Assembly: GCA_029945375.1 (NCBI GenBank)
Contig: CM057059.1
Location: forward strand, 3,472,001 to 3,536,000
Source: Agaricus subrufescens
Lineage: Eukaryota > Basidiomycota > Agaricomycetes > Agaricales > Agaricaceae
Direction: 5' to 3'
Length of the DNA: 64,000 nt
The notes under the pieces are model-generated. The model did no database searches and was not told the origin of the DNA. It worked only from the letters and a program-made list of their open reading frames with translations. This document shows positions 41,842-53,378 of this stretch, one piece after another. The position numbers were made by a program, and so were the translations under genes. Position 1 is the first letter of the stretch; the number at the start of each line of letters is the position of its first letter.

Positions 41842-42506
41842 CAGCTACTACGTTGATTTATTAAGTTGGCACACCTGCCTTTCACTTCCCGATCTCCTGT
41901 TACATGATTAATTATATTTGTGGATTTGTCCACCATCGTAGGATTTGTAAGGACAAAATGGTGGGCATGGCTGAAAGAACCGCTTGACGCCATTGTACTG
42001 CTATCGACGACTAGTTGGCAGAGTGATTAATGGTTGATTCGTAGTTCACAATCTCAGCTAACCTTCATTAGCACCTCTCCAAATATCGCAAGTATTGTTG
42101 CGATGTGTGCTGGTTGTGGCGCTTGGAGTACCTAATCAACTTGAGCAAGTGTTCAAGCTTGCGCTTGGACGATGCTCTTACCAGTATTCAAGTCATATTG
42201 TCCACTGGTTCTTGTATTCTGGCTGGTTCCGGTTGCTGGCGGTGAATTAGCACAGAATTTCCACATAATGACGATGGTGCGAGCTTTCCGTGGCTCACCG
42301 TTAATAGCAATGCTCGGCGGAACACCCGGCCCCATTTCACTTGAGGTATCTTGATTGCATGTGAGTGGACTCTTTCATCAGAATCTCAAGGAGACTTTAC
42401 CACCAAGTCTACCACCATGATTATTTCCTTGACCAACAAACGTTGAGGGAGGGGTATAAACCTTCTTTCCCTTGGAATTCACCTTCGTCTTGTTGCACGG
42501 AGGCAT
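41842..42506 (-). CDS. 5' part of the disrupted NACHT gene (exons 1-5)
   Basis: Exons 42506-42401, 42349-42299, 42235-42182, 42131-42063 and 42010-41904 are separated by four GT-AG introns of about 50-63 nt. They encode a polar N-terminus starting MPPCNKTKVNSKGKKVYTPP and ending SHAHHFVLTNPTMVDKSTNI. The last piece resembles the short segment before NACHT domains in mushroom proteins. Intron 5 starts GTAACA at 41903. Its acceptor AG overlaps the gypsy target duplication at 41845-41846. The short frames in individual exons give no domain, but phase agrees throughout with the 3' part. Confidence 0.8.
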
Positions 42507-42589
42507 TGTAACAGATGGCAGATGGTGGAAGGAAGCACAAGCGTGAGAGGCCAGTGTTTTGAATCATAATATTCAGCGCTCATCACATC
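42507..42589. promoter_or_regulatory. likely divergent promoter
   Basis: Short spacer between the first ATG of the disrupted NACHT gene (42506, -) and the decayed gene copy 2 (+). Divergent placement implies that the upstream sequences were shared. No motif was identified. Confidence 0.3.
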
Positions 42590-43770
42590 AACAGCTGCTT
42601 ACACTTACTAGGTGAATCCACAGTGATGCCGTCACCAAACGCTCCATCCTCCAGTGTTACATCAGAGAGCTGCTGCCTGTTGTGCCCTGTCTCGTCTCCA
42701 CAGCCCGGCTCGGCCCCCTCGTTGTCGTCCTTGCTCTCCTCGTCGCTACCGCCGTCACCCACACCGTCACCCTCGGCCACAGCACAACCCATGACCGCGA
42801 TCTCCATTCCTGTACCCTCCCCCTCACTGGCACCTTCTCTCCCCTCAGCCTGAGCCTCGTGCCCTTTCCCTCAGAGGCACCAACGTCGTCCCCCTCGACC
42901 CTGCTCCCGTCCCCATCTTCGTCAACCTGCCGGAACGAGTGCACCTACGTCAAGCGTTCAACCTCGTCGACCCTGCCGAGCACTGACAAGCGCAAATCCA
43001 AGTCTCTCGCCACCTCCTCTTCCCCACCCTCCTGGTCGCCCCCGTTGAACGCGACATCTGCATTGTCAACACCGTCAATTCCTTTTACGCCGCTGCAGTC
43101 AAGCGCTTCACCCCGCCTTTGGCACGCAAAATGCGTCCACACTCCTCTCAAAAGGTGTCCGGCCTCTCTGCACCATCACCCTCACAAGCCACCTCCAGCA
43201 CATCCTGGACGCCCTTCCCAAGCCACAGGTGCCGAAACTAGAAGACGGGTCAAGCGCGGTCCCTGTCACCAACTCCAGGATGCAGAACAGCAGCATTGTG
43301 GCCGTCAGCATCTCCCCTAGTATCAGTCGTCTGGACACTGTCTCGCAGCTGATGAACGCCGGCTGGAGCCTGCTGGAAGGACTTTTTCTTGGTTTGGTGT
43401 CCTGTTGTATGCCAATTTCCATTTTCATCACAAAATACTAATCTTTATCTAGATATATGCTCCTTTCACCGCTGTTATACCTCCTCGCTGAATCCCCTGT
43501 GGCATCAATCCAGTCCGTATTGCACGCCCTCTTCCTGCCAACCCTCTCTAAAGCTTTCTCAGCCGAACCCACCTCCGAGACAGAACTCCCCAAGCCCGGC
43601 GCACTATATGCCACTTGTGCTACCATCAAACTTGAATCCGCGTACCTGACGACGACAACCATGGAAAATGACGATGGCTAATATGGAGGTCAAGTTGCTG
43701 GAACATCGGTTCGGGAGGTTTACGAGGTCGCTTTGAAGCTTTGGGAGAAGGGACAGGCAGCACATCAATT
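42590..43770 (+). pseudogene. decayed gene, copy 2 of a duplicated pair (possibly SDR/Rossmann-like)
   Basis: Parallel to the remnant at 2440-3480, with shared pieces HDRDLH, LTGTFSPLSLSL, ERDICIVNTVNSFYAAAV, SIQSVLHALFLPTLSKAFSAE, PGALYATCATIK and YEVALKLWEKG. These now lie in different frames with several shifts. A longer stretch than copy 1 survives in the middle (PVTNSRMQNSSIVAVSISPSISR). The C-terminal DDG...YGG...EVYEVALK pattern is as in fungal SDR-like proteins (inference). The nucleotide likeness to copy 1 continues past the gene into the NACHT 3' region, so a block of at least 1.7 kb was duplicated. Confidence 0.5.
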
Positions 43771-43789
43771 TATGTAGGTGTACATCATA

Positions 43790-44790
43790 CTACATTGTAT
43801 GCAGCCCACAGTTAATGAAGCCACATTACATATCATCGCAATATGGAATACAGTAAGAGCCCTGATACAGGTATTTATCAAAGTCTGGCTCCTCACCTAC
43901 CCAAATATGGAGTGGCTGCTCTGCGAAATCATCTCCAGAGTACTTATTATGAATACGGCAAACCGACTCCCTTGAGTTCTACACATTAATACCGGAAGCG
44001 TCGGATGGTGCTGTTGGAAAGACTTGAGGCAATATGTATCTGTCGAGTTGATCTCTACCCCAGCAGGGGTGCCACGACTTAACTCTCTTGCTAGAGTGTC
44101 GATCTAAAATATCTATACTAAGAATCAGATTGTCCTCTGGCCGCCATAGGTGTTCCAGTTGGAGCTGTTTCAGTTGGATCTCGTGAACGATTCCCGCGTC
44201 CGAGAGTTCTTTGTGACGTAGCTAGAAAAATAGATGTTGAAAGCGTAGTTAAGGTTGTGAAATTCCCAACTTTCTGAGTAGATAGTTATATGCTCACGTT
44301 ATATTACGGTATAGTTCAGTAAGATTGTGCGGGAGGAAAGGATTGGAGAGTGCCGTGATTAGCCGTAAATGACTGCTTCGCCCTCCCTCTTCCATCTTCG
44401 GTGCTTGCTCTTGTCTCCTCTTGAAGTCCACGAGCCATTGGCATCTTTACATATGTATAGCTTCTCTAAGCGTGTATCAAAAGTGAAATGGGGTCTTTTG
44501 TAAACACGAGAGAAGGTCACGGCATGACTAATTGACTCTGGTTCTTCGGAGCGCATTCCGGCCTAGCGCCCATAGGTATCTAATCTTCTCTATAGCAGGT
44601 CTTCACTCACCCTACGTAGATTGATTCTCAAGCACAGTACTGCATGTGTCCGATGAAGTTTCCTGGAGTCCACCAGTCGGAGGTGAATATTTGGAAGTTG
44701 CACTAAGCATAAAACAGAACCCGAGAGTTTCCAGATCAGAGAAAGAAGTGAATGATCCTGCCGAATCAACGCGTTCATCTCCACGAGGCT
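43790..44790 (-). pseudogene. NACHT gene remnant (C-terminal part)
   Basis: Decayed relative of the 3' end of the disrupted NACHT gene. The plus strand at 43800-44030 matches 3490-3730 closely, including the words GAATATGGAATACAGTA and GGAAGCGTCGGATGGTGC. Further in, minus-strand pieces read ELSDAGIVHEIQLKQLQLE, where the intact relative has DLSDKGIVHEIRLEQLQLG. Pieces at 44359-44784 (LLSLIWKLSGS..., RKLHRTHA) recall the end of the NACHT helical region. No P-loop survives. It is a partial tandem copy. Confidence 0.6.
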
Positions 44791-45054
44791 AAGGAGGCCA
44801 ATTCAACCAAAGATGAAACCCCTTACGACAGTTCTTCTATCGACCTATCCGATCACAAGCGACAAGTCTTGTCCTACTAAGTAGTGCTGTGCTTTCCAAG
44901 AATACCTGACAACGTGGGGCCTTCCTTGGTTCTTTACAGTGGGGCTAAACGTGATAAGTAGCAACAGCATTGACTCCGTTGACACCTCCCCCCTTCAACG
45001 TTCCCCACTCTCGCGTCTTTTCCATCAATCAGCCCCTCCCCCCTAGTAATATCG

Positions 45055-48000
45055 ATGAAGATCGAACGGGCTCCCTATATCGAGAAAAAAACCAAACTAC
45101 TTGTCGCGTTCGATGTCGGAACAACATGTAGTGGAGTTTCTTACAGGTAGTTGGAAAAAATCTGAAACAAATTCATGGAGGACTAATTCATCGTCTTTCT
45201 CACTTATCAGCATTCTGGACCATGGTGCGGTGCCACAAATCTACCATGTCCACAGGTGTGATTGTCTCGATTATGAGAACATATGTGCAATTCCAGCTCG
45301 CTGACTAGTACGCCTTACACGTTAGGTTTCCTGGTCAAGCCAAACCCGGGGTCGATTCAAAGATCCCTTCAGTAATGTATTATGATCGGAATGGTCAGGT
45401 GTGCGCTATCGGCGAGGAGGCCGATGGTGATAGTGTTGAGGAAAAAGCGGAAGAAAATGATTGGATCAAGTTGAAATGGTAGGCTCCTCGATTTTTCTCA
45501 TTGAAAGAGAATTTTTCAGGAATTTAAACTTACAGGTTCAAAATGCACTATCGTCCGAAAAAGTCTGAAAATCCGCTACCAACTAAAATCAAAGTTCCAC
45601 CCCTACCTCCCAATAAACCCATCGTAGACGTTTTAGCTGATTTCCTAAGTTACCTTAAGGATTGTACGAAACAATATATCGAAGATTCTCATCCTGGTAT
45701 AGGAACAAGAGTTTGGGATAGGAACTCGGAGATAGAATATGTTTTATCTCATCCCAACCGATGGGAAGGCCCTCCTCAAGGTTTGATGAGACAAGCTGCA
45801 GAGAAAGCTGGTCTCATTGTACCTGGAGGAAAGAATAGGGTGACATTCATATCGGAGGGAGAAGCCAGTTTGAATATGTGCATTGAACATGATCTGTTGA
45901 ATGATTCCATTCGGGTATGTTATACGTTTGTCGTCTAAACATGATGATTTCCTTTTCTGATAAGCCTTCAAAGGAGGGTGAAGGTGTGATCATGGTGGAT
46001 GCCGGAGGAGGAACTATCGACTTCAGTGCATACGCCCTGGATAAAAAATCTGATGAGAAGGTATTCGAAGAGATCGTGGAACCGCAATGTGAGATCTGTT
46101 TCCATCCTACATGATTGATAACTCAGCCCAGTATCGTGCTAGCTCACTTCAAAGGCTCAGAATTCGTAACGGCCGCTCTTGGAGATTATCTGAACGGTAT
46201 GTAGACGTAAATACGATGAGAATGTAGTTCTGATAAGGGTATTTTAGAGCTTCTCAGGGGATCCAAGTATCAGGAAGATATACCCCTAATGCAGAAGGTC
46301 TTCAACAAAGGAACCAAGTGTACCTTTAAAAACCCCAGTGATCCGTGTTACGTTCACTTTGGCAGCTCCAGAGATAATGAACCTCGGTTCAAAATAATGA
46401 AAGGAAAGCTTCGCCTCGATGGGTATGATCTCTCTCTTTTTTCTTCCTTTATTATTACGTCTATCTCCTCTGATATAAATTCGATATCTCAATATTCTTC
46501 TCTCCTACAGAACTCGTGTCGCTTCGTTCATTGATCCCGCCATCGATTGCATCGTTGACATTGTTTGCGAAATGCGTCGAAACGCTCGTAAACCGATCAG
46601 TGTAAGCTCATGTGAAGAATAGTTCAAAATAGCCCCTAATTTTCCATTCCAGAACGTTTTCCTTGTTGGTGGCTTCGCCAATAACGAGTACCTCTTCAAA
46701 AGAGTTAAGAGTAGTCTTTCGGCGTATGGATTAACAGTCAACAGACCCACCTCCACTGAGAAGACGTTCGTCTTTATGCTTTTCACTCTTCAATCGACTG
46801 ACCTGACGGGATATTTCAGAAGCCAAACTGGTACCCTTAACAAGGCCGTAGCGGAAGGCGCTATCACATATGCTCTGGATAATCCTGTTCGGTCCAGAGT
46901 CACGTATCGTGCGTATGGTGTCGAATGCAATATTCTCTATGATCCCAAATGGCCGGACCACGTTCAACGCAAGTCAAGTTGTATTACATTACATTCCGGG
47001 CAGAAGGCTATACCGAAAGGATTCCACCTCCTCATTGCGAAAGTAAGTTGTCGACCGTGTGCTATATCTGTCATCGTAATCATTCTTGTTGCATAGAGAG
47101 AGCAATTATCAGATACTCAAGAGCTGACCTGTCAATACGTCCGAAGTGCGCAGTATCTTAGCGAACTCAGGGAGATTAAGAAGGAAATCTTCTTCTATCA
47201 AGGAGATTTGCCTCCGGAAAAATACAAATGGATGGATAACGATCCAAGTAGGTTGCTTTCAAAGTAGTTTCGGAGTGAAAGATGGACTGAGTTTATTTCT
47301 AGATGGTTTCCAAAGGTATTTTACTGTGAGAGCCATGCTATCAAATGTTGCGATGACTGGCCTTTCTGCTCGAGGAGGATCGAAGCACTATAGAGTCGAA
47401 GTCAAGATCGTTTTATTCCTTGGGGGTACAGAGCCGAAGGCTCAGATAGTGTGGACGGATAGTCGCGTGAGTAACCATCCTGACTGCACTGATCCGCAAG
47501 TCTGAGAGCTGTTTCAACCATTGTAGGGCCAGGAGAGGAGGTTCGTTGTGATAGATATCGAATTCATTATATATTCATTTCGATTGATTTGAATCTTTTT
47601 TAGGCAAGATGCAGATATCATCTACGACGTTGACACCTGTGAACAAGGCAGCAGCGCCAGCTCTGAGTTTCTTTCATGGAATGACGAACTGAGATCTCCT
47701 TATCAGGTACTTCTATTAATTCTCGAAAAATGTTTTACTGATGATTATTAGCGTTCAAGTTCCCTTTCGGTGTCGTCAGGCTCACAAAGCATGGATTTTC
47801 CCTCTCTCTACCCAAGTGCTACAAGCTTTCAAGCAGGAAATCCATTCGCCATATTAGATTCTTACCAGTCCTCAGAGATGGAAAATGGTTTAGATTGGAG
47901 CGCCTGCGCATGGGATGGATTTAGTGGCGATTCAGAGTATTATAGCGGGATCAACTGGGGATATCAACCGAGCTTTGCCCCTACCAGTCCCTCGTCCGAT

Positions 48001-48066
48001 GCTCCTCATACAGGCGTACCCCTCTGGAAAGGCGGAAGGAAACGACCTGGAAAGAGGGCTATCTAA
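45055..48066 (+). CDS. Hsp70-like ATPase (HSPA12 type)
   Basis: Multi-exon gene with small introns, from ATG 45055 to TAA at 48064-48066. It has actin/Hsp70 ATPase fold signatures in order: VAFDVGTTCSGVSY (phosphate 1, first exon), KIPSVMYY, EASLNMCI, VDAGGGTIDFSAY (phosphate 2, about 45990) and VFLVGGFANNEYL (adenosine, about 46660). The mid-part has the SHFKGSEFVTAAL segment typical of HSPA12-like fungal proteins; it requires the acceptor TAG at about 46141. The last 100 residues (47770-48066) are Ser/Gly-rich and probably disordered. These proteins lack the classical substrate-binding domain; the function in fungi is unclear. It is the first intact gene right of the transposon block. Confidence 0.88.
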
Positions 48067-48829
48067 CTTACGGCATACATGCGTATTGAGATCTACAAAA
48101 GAGTTGTGAGGCAAGGTGATAGTAGTGTTGGGAGACAGTTCTTTAGCTATACATGCGACGATTTTGTACTTTAGGAAAGAGATTGTTACCGATGGATTCG
48201 ATTCGTTACTAGCGCTTCAAATGGTGTGTTTTTGATTCTTCGTTGGTTCCGCTATCAGTCAAATAGTATTTTAATTAGTAAGATGGTCTCGTTTTCGTCT
48301 ATATTTAGTTCTCTGTTCCCCTCTCCCCGACCCGGAACCCTACCCTAGCCTTTACCCCTTTCCTTACATTCGAGCGATGGTTCGACCTCAGCCCCTTGAT
48401 AAGGAGGATTGATACCACTGGAATCTCTCTTTTTACGTGTTATGTGCATGTGCTCAGACCTGTGACTGGAAACGAAAGACTGGTATAACGGTTAAAATCT
48501 CCTGTTATGTGGAGAGTGAACACGTCTATCACACTTCATGGGTATGTTTCTCATTTATTACCTTTGCACCGTGAAACTTCGACTTGTACAGTGCGTCCAT
48601 GTGCCCCATGTCAAGCATCCCGGAATTCCACCGGCCCGTTGCATATCTAAATGCCATCATACGATCTTCCTTCAGTTTCTATTGTAACACGCTTGAGAAT
48701 GTCGGACATATGCGCGGCAGAAGTACCCACATGATATGGGTACAACATGGCGTTTGCAATGCCGATCGAAGTGCTCGTCGTGCTCTTAAAGCCCTGGGTT
48801 CCTCTGGTGACAAATCGACGAAACATACC
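48067..48829. other. intergenic region
   Basis: No gene was recognised. An open frame runs into the next gene from 48584, but its protein sequence before the signal peptide has no support. The stretch at 48320-48420 is pyrimidine-rich, as in basidiomycete promoters. Confidence 0.4.
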
Positions 48830-50381
48830 ATGCATCGTTTTTCTGCTACTTCATTAATGCTCATCGGGCTAACAGCTTTACTACCATTGGTGGCAGCGCA
48901 ATCGCCTGCCTGGGGCCAATGTGAGTCACCCCCTTGTCCGCGCTGTTATCACTCATTGTTAAAAAATCGAAAGGCGGTGGTAATGGTTGGACTGGGGCAA
49001 CAAGCTGTGTTTCCGGGTGAGATTGATTTCTCTTTTAACGATCTTCTCCTAACAGACAATAGGTACACATGTGTCAAACAAAATGAATGTAGGTCTTCAT
49101 ATTAGTGCTACCTTATTTTCGAGTTTAATTCTGTCCTGTCTTAATGAAGGGTACTACCAATGCATTCCAGGAACCGCCACCACTACTTCCTCGAACACGA
49201 CTCCTCCAACTACCTCTCCTCCCGTTGCCACACCAAGTAACGCAAAGTATTGGTTTAGCTTGTAGGATTTTCGTTCTCACGACTCACCAGTCATATCTAA
49301 TCACGAACCCCAGCGGTGACTCCTATACTCAAACAGGATTTCAGCCCACTGGTGTCATCCCAGCTCCTGGTAACCCACTCGGAAACCCGCCTTATCCTGG
49401 TTTCACTGCGACTGGCGGGGAGAATTGGGTCGATTATGTCACAACTCAATACAACAAATCTCTTCTCCTGACATACAACTACGCTTATGGGGGAGCCACA
49501 ATTGATGCTACTCTTGTTCAACCTTTCGATCCCAGTGTTCTATCGCTGACAGACCAAATGAACCAGTTCTTGAATGGCGCAGGGAAAAAACCCGCTAGCA
49601 CGCCCTGGTCGTCGACAAACTCTCTCTTTTCATTTTTCATTGGCATCAATGATATTGGAAATAGCTGGTATCTGTCTGGTGATCGCAACGCGTAAGTTTA
49701 TGTTAGAACTATTGGCTTTCAGAACATGAAATTTTTTTTTCAGGTTCTCAGACACTTTGCTTAATGCGTACTTTGCGCTTGTACAGAAAGCTTAGTAAGG
49801 AGCGCAATTGGTTTATAGCAAATGGTTCAACTAATTCCGGTCAAGTAATGTCGGTGCCCGTAACTTCCTCTTTGTCAATGTTCCGCCAGTAGACAGATCA
49901 CCTCTCGTACGTAGGCTGATTTTCCCTCGCAGAGGTGATCTCGTAACGCTTCTCCTAAATTTAGGCAGCATCCTCGGACCAAGCCTCTCGTGACGCTTGG
50001 GGTGCAGTGATCGATGGATTCAACACTAGACTTGTCGCCAAAATCAATAGCTTCAAGTCAGCGAACTCTGGAGTCAGTCATTGTATACATTCAACCGTGT
50101 CCCTGAGACTGAACACCGCTATCGTAGGTTTTGACTTATTTCTGGGACTCGCATACACAATTCGAAACCATGCTCGATAATCCTCAAGCTTATGGCTTCA
50201 AAGACAACTCGAGCTTTGGCAGTAGTTCCGATGAGTTTTGGGGGTATATATCTTTTTAACTTTTATTCATAGTTTCTGCTCACTTTTTATTTTCAGCAAC
50301 AATTATCATCCCAGCAGCTACGCCCACAAATTCTTCGGTCAAACAGTTGGAAACACTGTTCTCGGAGGCACGGTATTTTGA
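48830..50381 (+). CDS. secreted CBM1-carrying carbohydrate esterase, family CE16-like (SGNH)
   Basis: Ten exons (48830-48920, 48974-49016, 49063-49088, 49150-49261, 49314-49691, 49744-49794, 49846-49906, 49965-50072, 50128-50243, 50297-50381) sum to 1071 nt, 356 aa. Signal peptide MHRFSATSLMLIGLTALLPL...AAQ; CBM1 cellulose-binding module (SPAWGQCGGNGWTGATSC ... YTCVKQNEWYYQC); Thr/Pro/Ser linker. The SGNH hydrolase domain has the nucleophile block FGDSYTQTGF, YGGATID (Gly block), FIGINDIGNSW (Asn block) and NNYHPSSYAH (catalytic His). CE16 enzymes remove acetyl groups from xylo-oligosaccharides or similar sugars outside the cell. Fits plant-biomass degradation. Confidence 0.9.
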
Positions 50382-50819
50382 AATCATGTGAACTGTTTTT
50401 AGATACGATGTGTAATGTGATTGTATCAATGTTGGTCAATGCCGAAATTAGGCCTGCTGATCCTGTCATTTTTGGCTATGCTTGGACTTTCTCCGCACAA
50501 TACCGACCTTTCTCCGATTGAATGTTGAGGTTTCTCCGATTCCGTTGAAGATCCGGCGAAGCTTCGACTTAGTCCGATCATATGACCTCAATTTTCGCAA
50601 GGAACTCTGCTTTCCTCAGCCTTCTTATGATCTTCCCTCATACTATGGTCAGGATTGAGTGTTGTACGAAATTGGAACCACTGGTATGACATTCTCCTTT
50701 GATATTAACGGACCAGGTGCCTGAATCCAGTCACTTATTACGACAACCAATTGTGTGACCTTTCCCCTCTCACCACTGTACCTTTCAGACCTCCTCTCCA
50801 GAGGCAGAACAATTTCAAT
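50382..50819. other. intergenic region
   Basis: No gene is seen. It contains terminator sequence of the esterase gene and the promoter of the CBM1-only gene. Confidence 0.4.
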
Positions 50820-51484
50820 ATGAACCATCCACAACGACACGCAATAATCGCTTGGCTAATTATAATGCTTGACATTTTGTTTTTCTTACCGCGTGTCGCT
50901 ACTGGGGCGGCTGTTGATATGGCTGGGGTAGCCTATGAGAAGGACCAAGGAGTGGAAGTAGTGAAAGGGTGGGGACAATGTAAGTCTTTATCCACTCGTT
51001 CTATGCGCAATCTTTTCATTTGTGTGACCTGCTGACGGAACATATTGTAGGTGGTGGATACGAATATTCGGGTCCTACTGAATGTGAAACGGGGTGCGTG
51101 CCGCCAATCACAAACAATCCATCGACTGATTGATTCTCAACAATAACATAGATTTGCATGTCGTAAACAACATGAAGGTTAGTTGTTCAACATCAAAAGC
51201 CATTCTCTTACCGCCAATCTCAACACTATCGCTAATTTCACTTGTTTGCGTTATAATCAGCGTATCACCAATGCCTTCCTAATGGGCCGAGGCTGACACC
51301 GGGACTGGTACTGAATTCGGGCGCTCTTACAAGGGCACCTGCAGCATCACCGGAACCAACAACTCCTACTCCGTGTCTACCACCCAGAACAGCTACTATA
51401 GATCAGAAAAGGGGCAGAGAGGTGACAGAAGAAACCACGTTTGAACAATCGACCAAAAGGCTCAGGGAGGCAGCAGCGAGATAA
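50820..51484 (+). CDS. small secreted CBM1-only protein
   Basis: Four exons (50820-50979, 51051-51093, 51152-51177, 51261-51484) sum to 453 nt, 150 aa. A signal-anchor-like N-terminus (HAIIAWLIIMLDILFFLPRV) precedes a CBM1 module (GWGQCGGGYEYSGPTEC ... FACRKQHEAYHQC). A 67-residue Pro/Thr-rich then charged tail without catalytic motif follows. Intron positions inside the CBM1 match those of the neighbouring esterase, so it probably arose from a duplicate of that gene that lost the hydrolase domain. It may be a carbohydrate-binding effector-like protein or a decaying copy. Confidence 0.7.
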
Positions 51485-51617
51485 TTATCGGAGCCTGAGT
51501 ATATCAGATAGTTTAATTAATCTGGTATCAGCCCTTACTTAGGCACAACCTTATACTAGATTTTCCTGACTGGATGACTGGTCGGACTGTGAAACCCATC
51601 AAACTGTCATCTTCGTC

Positions 51618-52206
51618 ATGAACACCAACGGCACGATCCCCGACTCCATGACATCCACAGCTAATTCATTCGTATGCGACTATCTCCATTTCTTCACGTC
51701 GCCGATTGAGCCTATTTTTTCAAGCGAACGGGCGGAGTTTGTCAATCTCTACGAACGGATCAGCTTACTTGGTAGCCATACTTCCCCGCTGAATACGTAT
51801 CAGGGTGCCCCCCATCATTACTGGTGCCAACCGCGCGATCCGTCCCCGATAAACCACACCCTCGCTATCAATGCATCGTAAGTTGCTTTACAGCAAGTTA
51901 TCGGCCCTATGGAATTCGCAGCTCATACATTTGAATGCGACTACCTCCGTCCTGACCCACTCCCGGTTCCGAGTCTCCCTTTGGAAAACAAACATGCCGA
52001 GATCGCCCATGCATGCAAGGAAAGTAACTTGCTTGAGAGTCACATTTCTCAGTTGGATATATTGCACCATGCCCTCCAACATCGCGCCAACCAGTTACAC
52101 AATCAACTTTCGTCGATCAACTCCCTCCCTGTGGAGATTTTGTCGTACATATTTGAGCGGGTCAAAGATTCAACGGTCTCCATTTATCCAAAATTTTGTA
52201 CCTTCT
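51618..52206 (+). pseudogene. truncated F-box gene fragments (two)
   Basis: Two partial copies of the local F-box N-terminus in tandem. 51618-51881 reads MNTNGTIPDSMTSTANSFVC then a coil, and breaks before the F-box. 51909-52208 reads FECDYLRPDPLPVPS, a coil, and an F-box core LPVEILSYIFERV, then stops. Neither has the leucine-rich tail. They look like remnants of tandem duplication within the F-box cluster. Confidence 0.65.
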
Positions 52207-52208
52207 AG

Positions 52209-53378
52209 CGGTCCATTCGTAGAGCGGTGTAAGTCACCACTCAATCAGCTCAGAGCCTCGATGCCTTGGTTTCTCTGTACCATTTCTGAGTGTTATTCAT
52301 GCACTAGCGCTAGTGTAAATAAAAAAGCATATATTCGTCATCGATGTAATTGTCCGAATCAATCGCGACATGGACTTTCGTAGTCATCCGGGCTCGTTGA
52401 GGCCTGGTTGAGGCTGTGTGGAAGATTGATCAACAAGGCATTATTCATTCTATTTTCAGATAAAGTCTATTTTTATCAGCTCCACGATTCTCGTTGATCA
52501 CTAGAGTAGCGGGAGTGGAGATTAATCAGAAACAAAAGTTACCAGGATTACAAGGAGGTATACTAGTTATGCTTTTAGAATGTTCTATGGCGAGGCAATG
52601 GTGGAGATGCTTTTATCAAACACATATAACAGCAGGTCGAGGTATTGGTGAACCATCAATGATAATACAGAAGGTAGCCGCCTTGCAGTGATAATTCACA
52701 TTAATCGGCGAGTGGTGCATCGAAACCAAGAAAGCAAGGACGAATTATTCTAGCTTCTTGTTTTTTCTGAGCTGGGAGAGGGTTTCGCTGCAATCAGACA
52801 GTTGGGAGATGCCTTATGGCAGCTCCGTCCTGTTCAGCACGAGATGATGACGGCTTCAGACGTATGATCCGGGATCTAAGCGATAGATCAATGTGGGTAC
52901 CACAGGTGTGGCAAAAGAAGATCTTTTGCAGGAGGTACCTCTCGAAAGATGACAGGAAATCGGAGTTGGGTCAATGTCTGTGGAGTAAAGTAAGGTTTGT
53001 GACCGTGACTATTTATGTCATATGTCATGTATGCCATAAGTAATTAATTCAGGGATATCATAGCCTTTTATCTCGAATATCGTCTCCGCATATGCTCCGC
53101 CTCGTTATTTCTCGCGTAGCTCCACCCTCTAGATCCTATAACAGTATCAGTGTATGGACGATAGACTTCCATATATAAAAGCTAACTTCTGTAATAGACC
53201 TTCATCTTGGGATAACACTGGAAAGCTCTCCTATCAGGAGACCCCTATCTTCCAAATCTAGGTCAACGGGGCACGCGCTACTGCTGACATTCGCAAAGTC
53301 GCTTTTGTGGCAGGCCTATCAAACTGCTCGAGCTTCAAAATTGACACGAACGCTCCGGCCAACAATATTCTCGACCCC
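52209..53378. other. intergenic region between F-box copies
   Basis: No gene is supported. Short frames (52494-52691, 52816-53043) have no family likeness. The sequence is AT-richer than the neighbouring genes and may hold decayed F-box or transposon material that I cannot identify. Confidence 0.4.

Larger units (their letters stand above)
3522..42506 (-). pseudogene. NACHT NTPase gene split by nested transposons
   Basis: Minus-strand gene with eight exons: 42506-42401, 42349-42299, 42235-42182, 42131-42063, 42010-41904, exon 6 (16231-16166 joined to 5577-4302), 4250-3973 and 3920-3522. All introns are GT...AG. Intron 5 (donor 41903) would end at the acceptor hit by the gypsy element. After removal of both insertions and one copy of each TSD, the exon sum is 2406 nt, exactly 802 codons, with no internal stop. 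The product (801 aa) has a low-complexity N-terminus, the family motif DSSARDPPPRCHPGTR, a Walker A loop GPAWVGKS, Walker B LLDGLDE and a long C-terminal region. By family knowledge such STAND ATPases are candidate signalling or non-self-recognition proteins. As assembled the gene cannot make a normal transcript. Confidence 0.85.

Noticed and set aside
48584..49105. 173-codon frame covering the start of the esterase gene
   Set aside because: It reads through introns of the CBM1 region; the spliced model from ATG 48830 gives a perfect CBM1 and SGNH domain.
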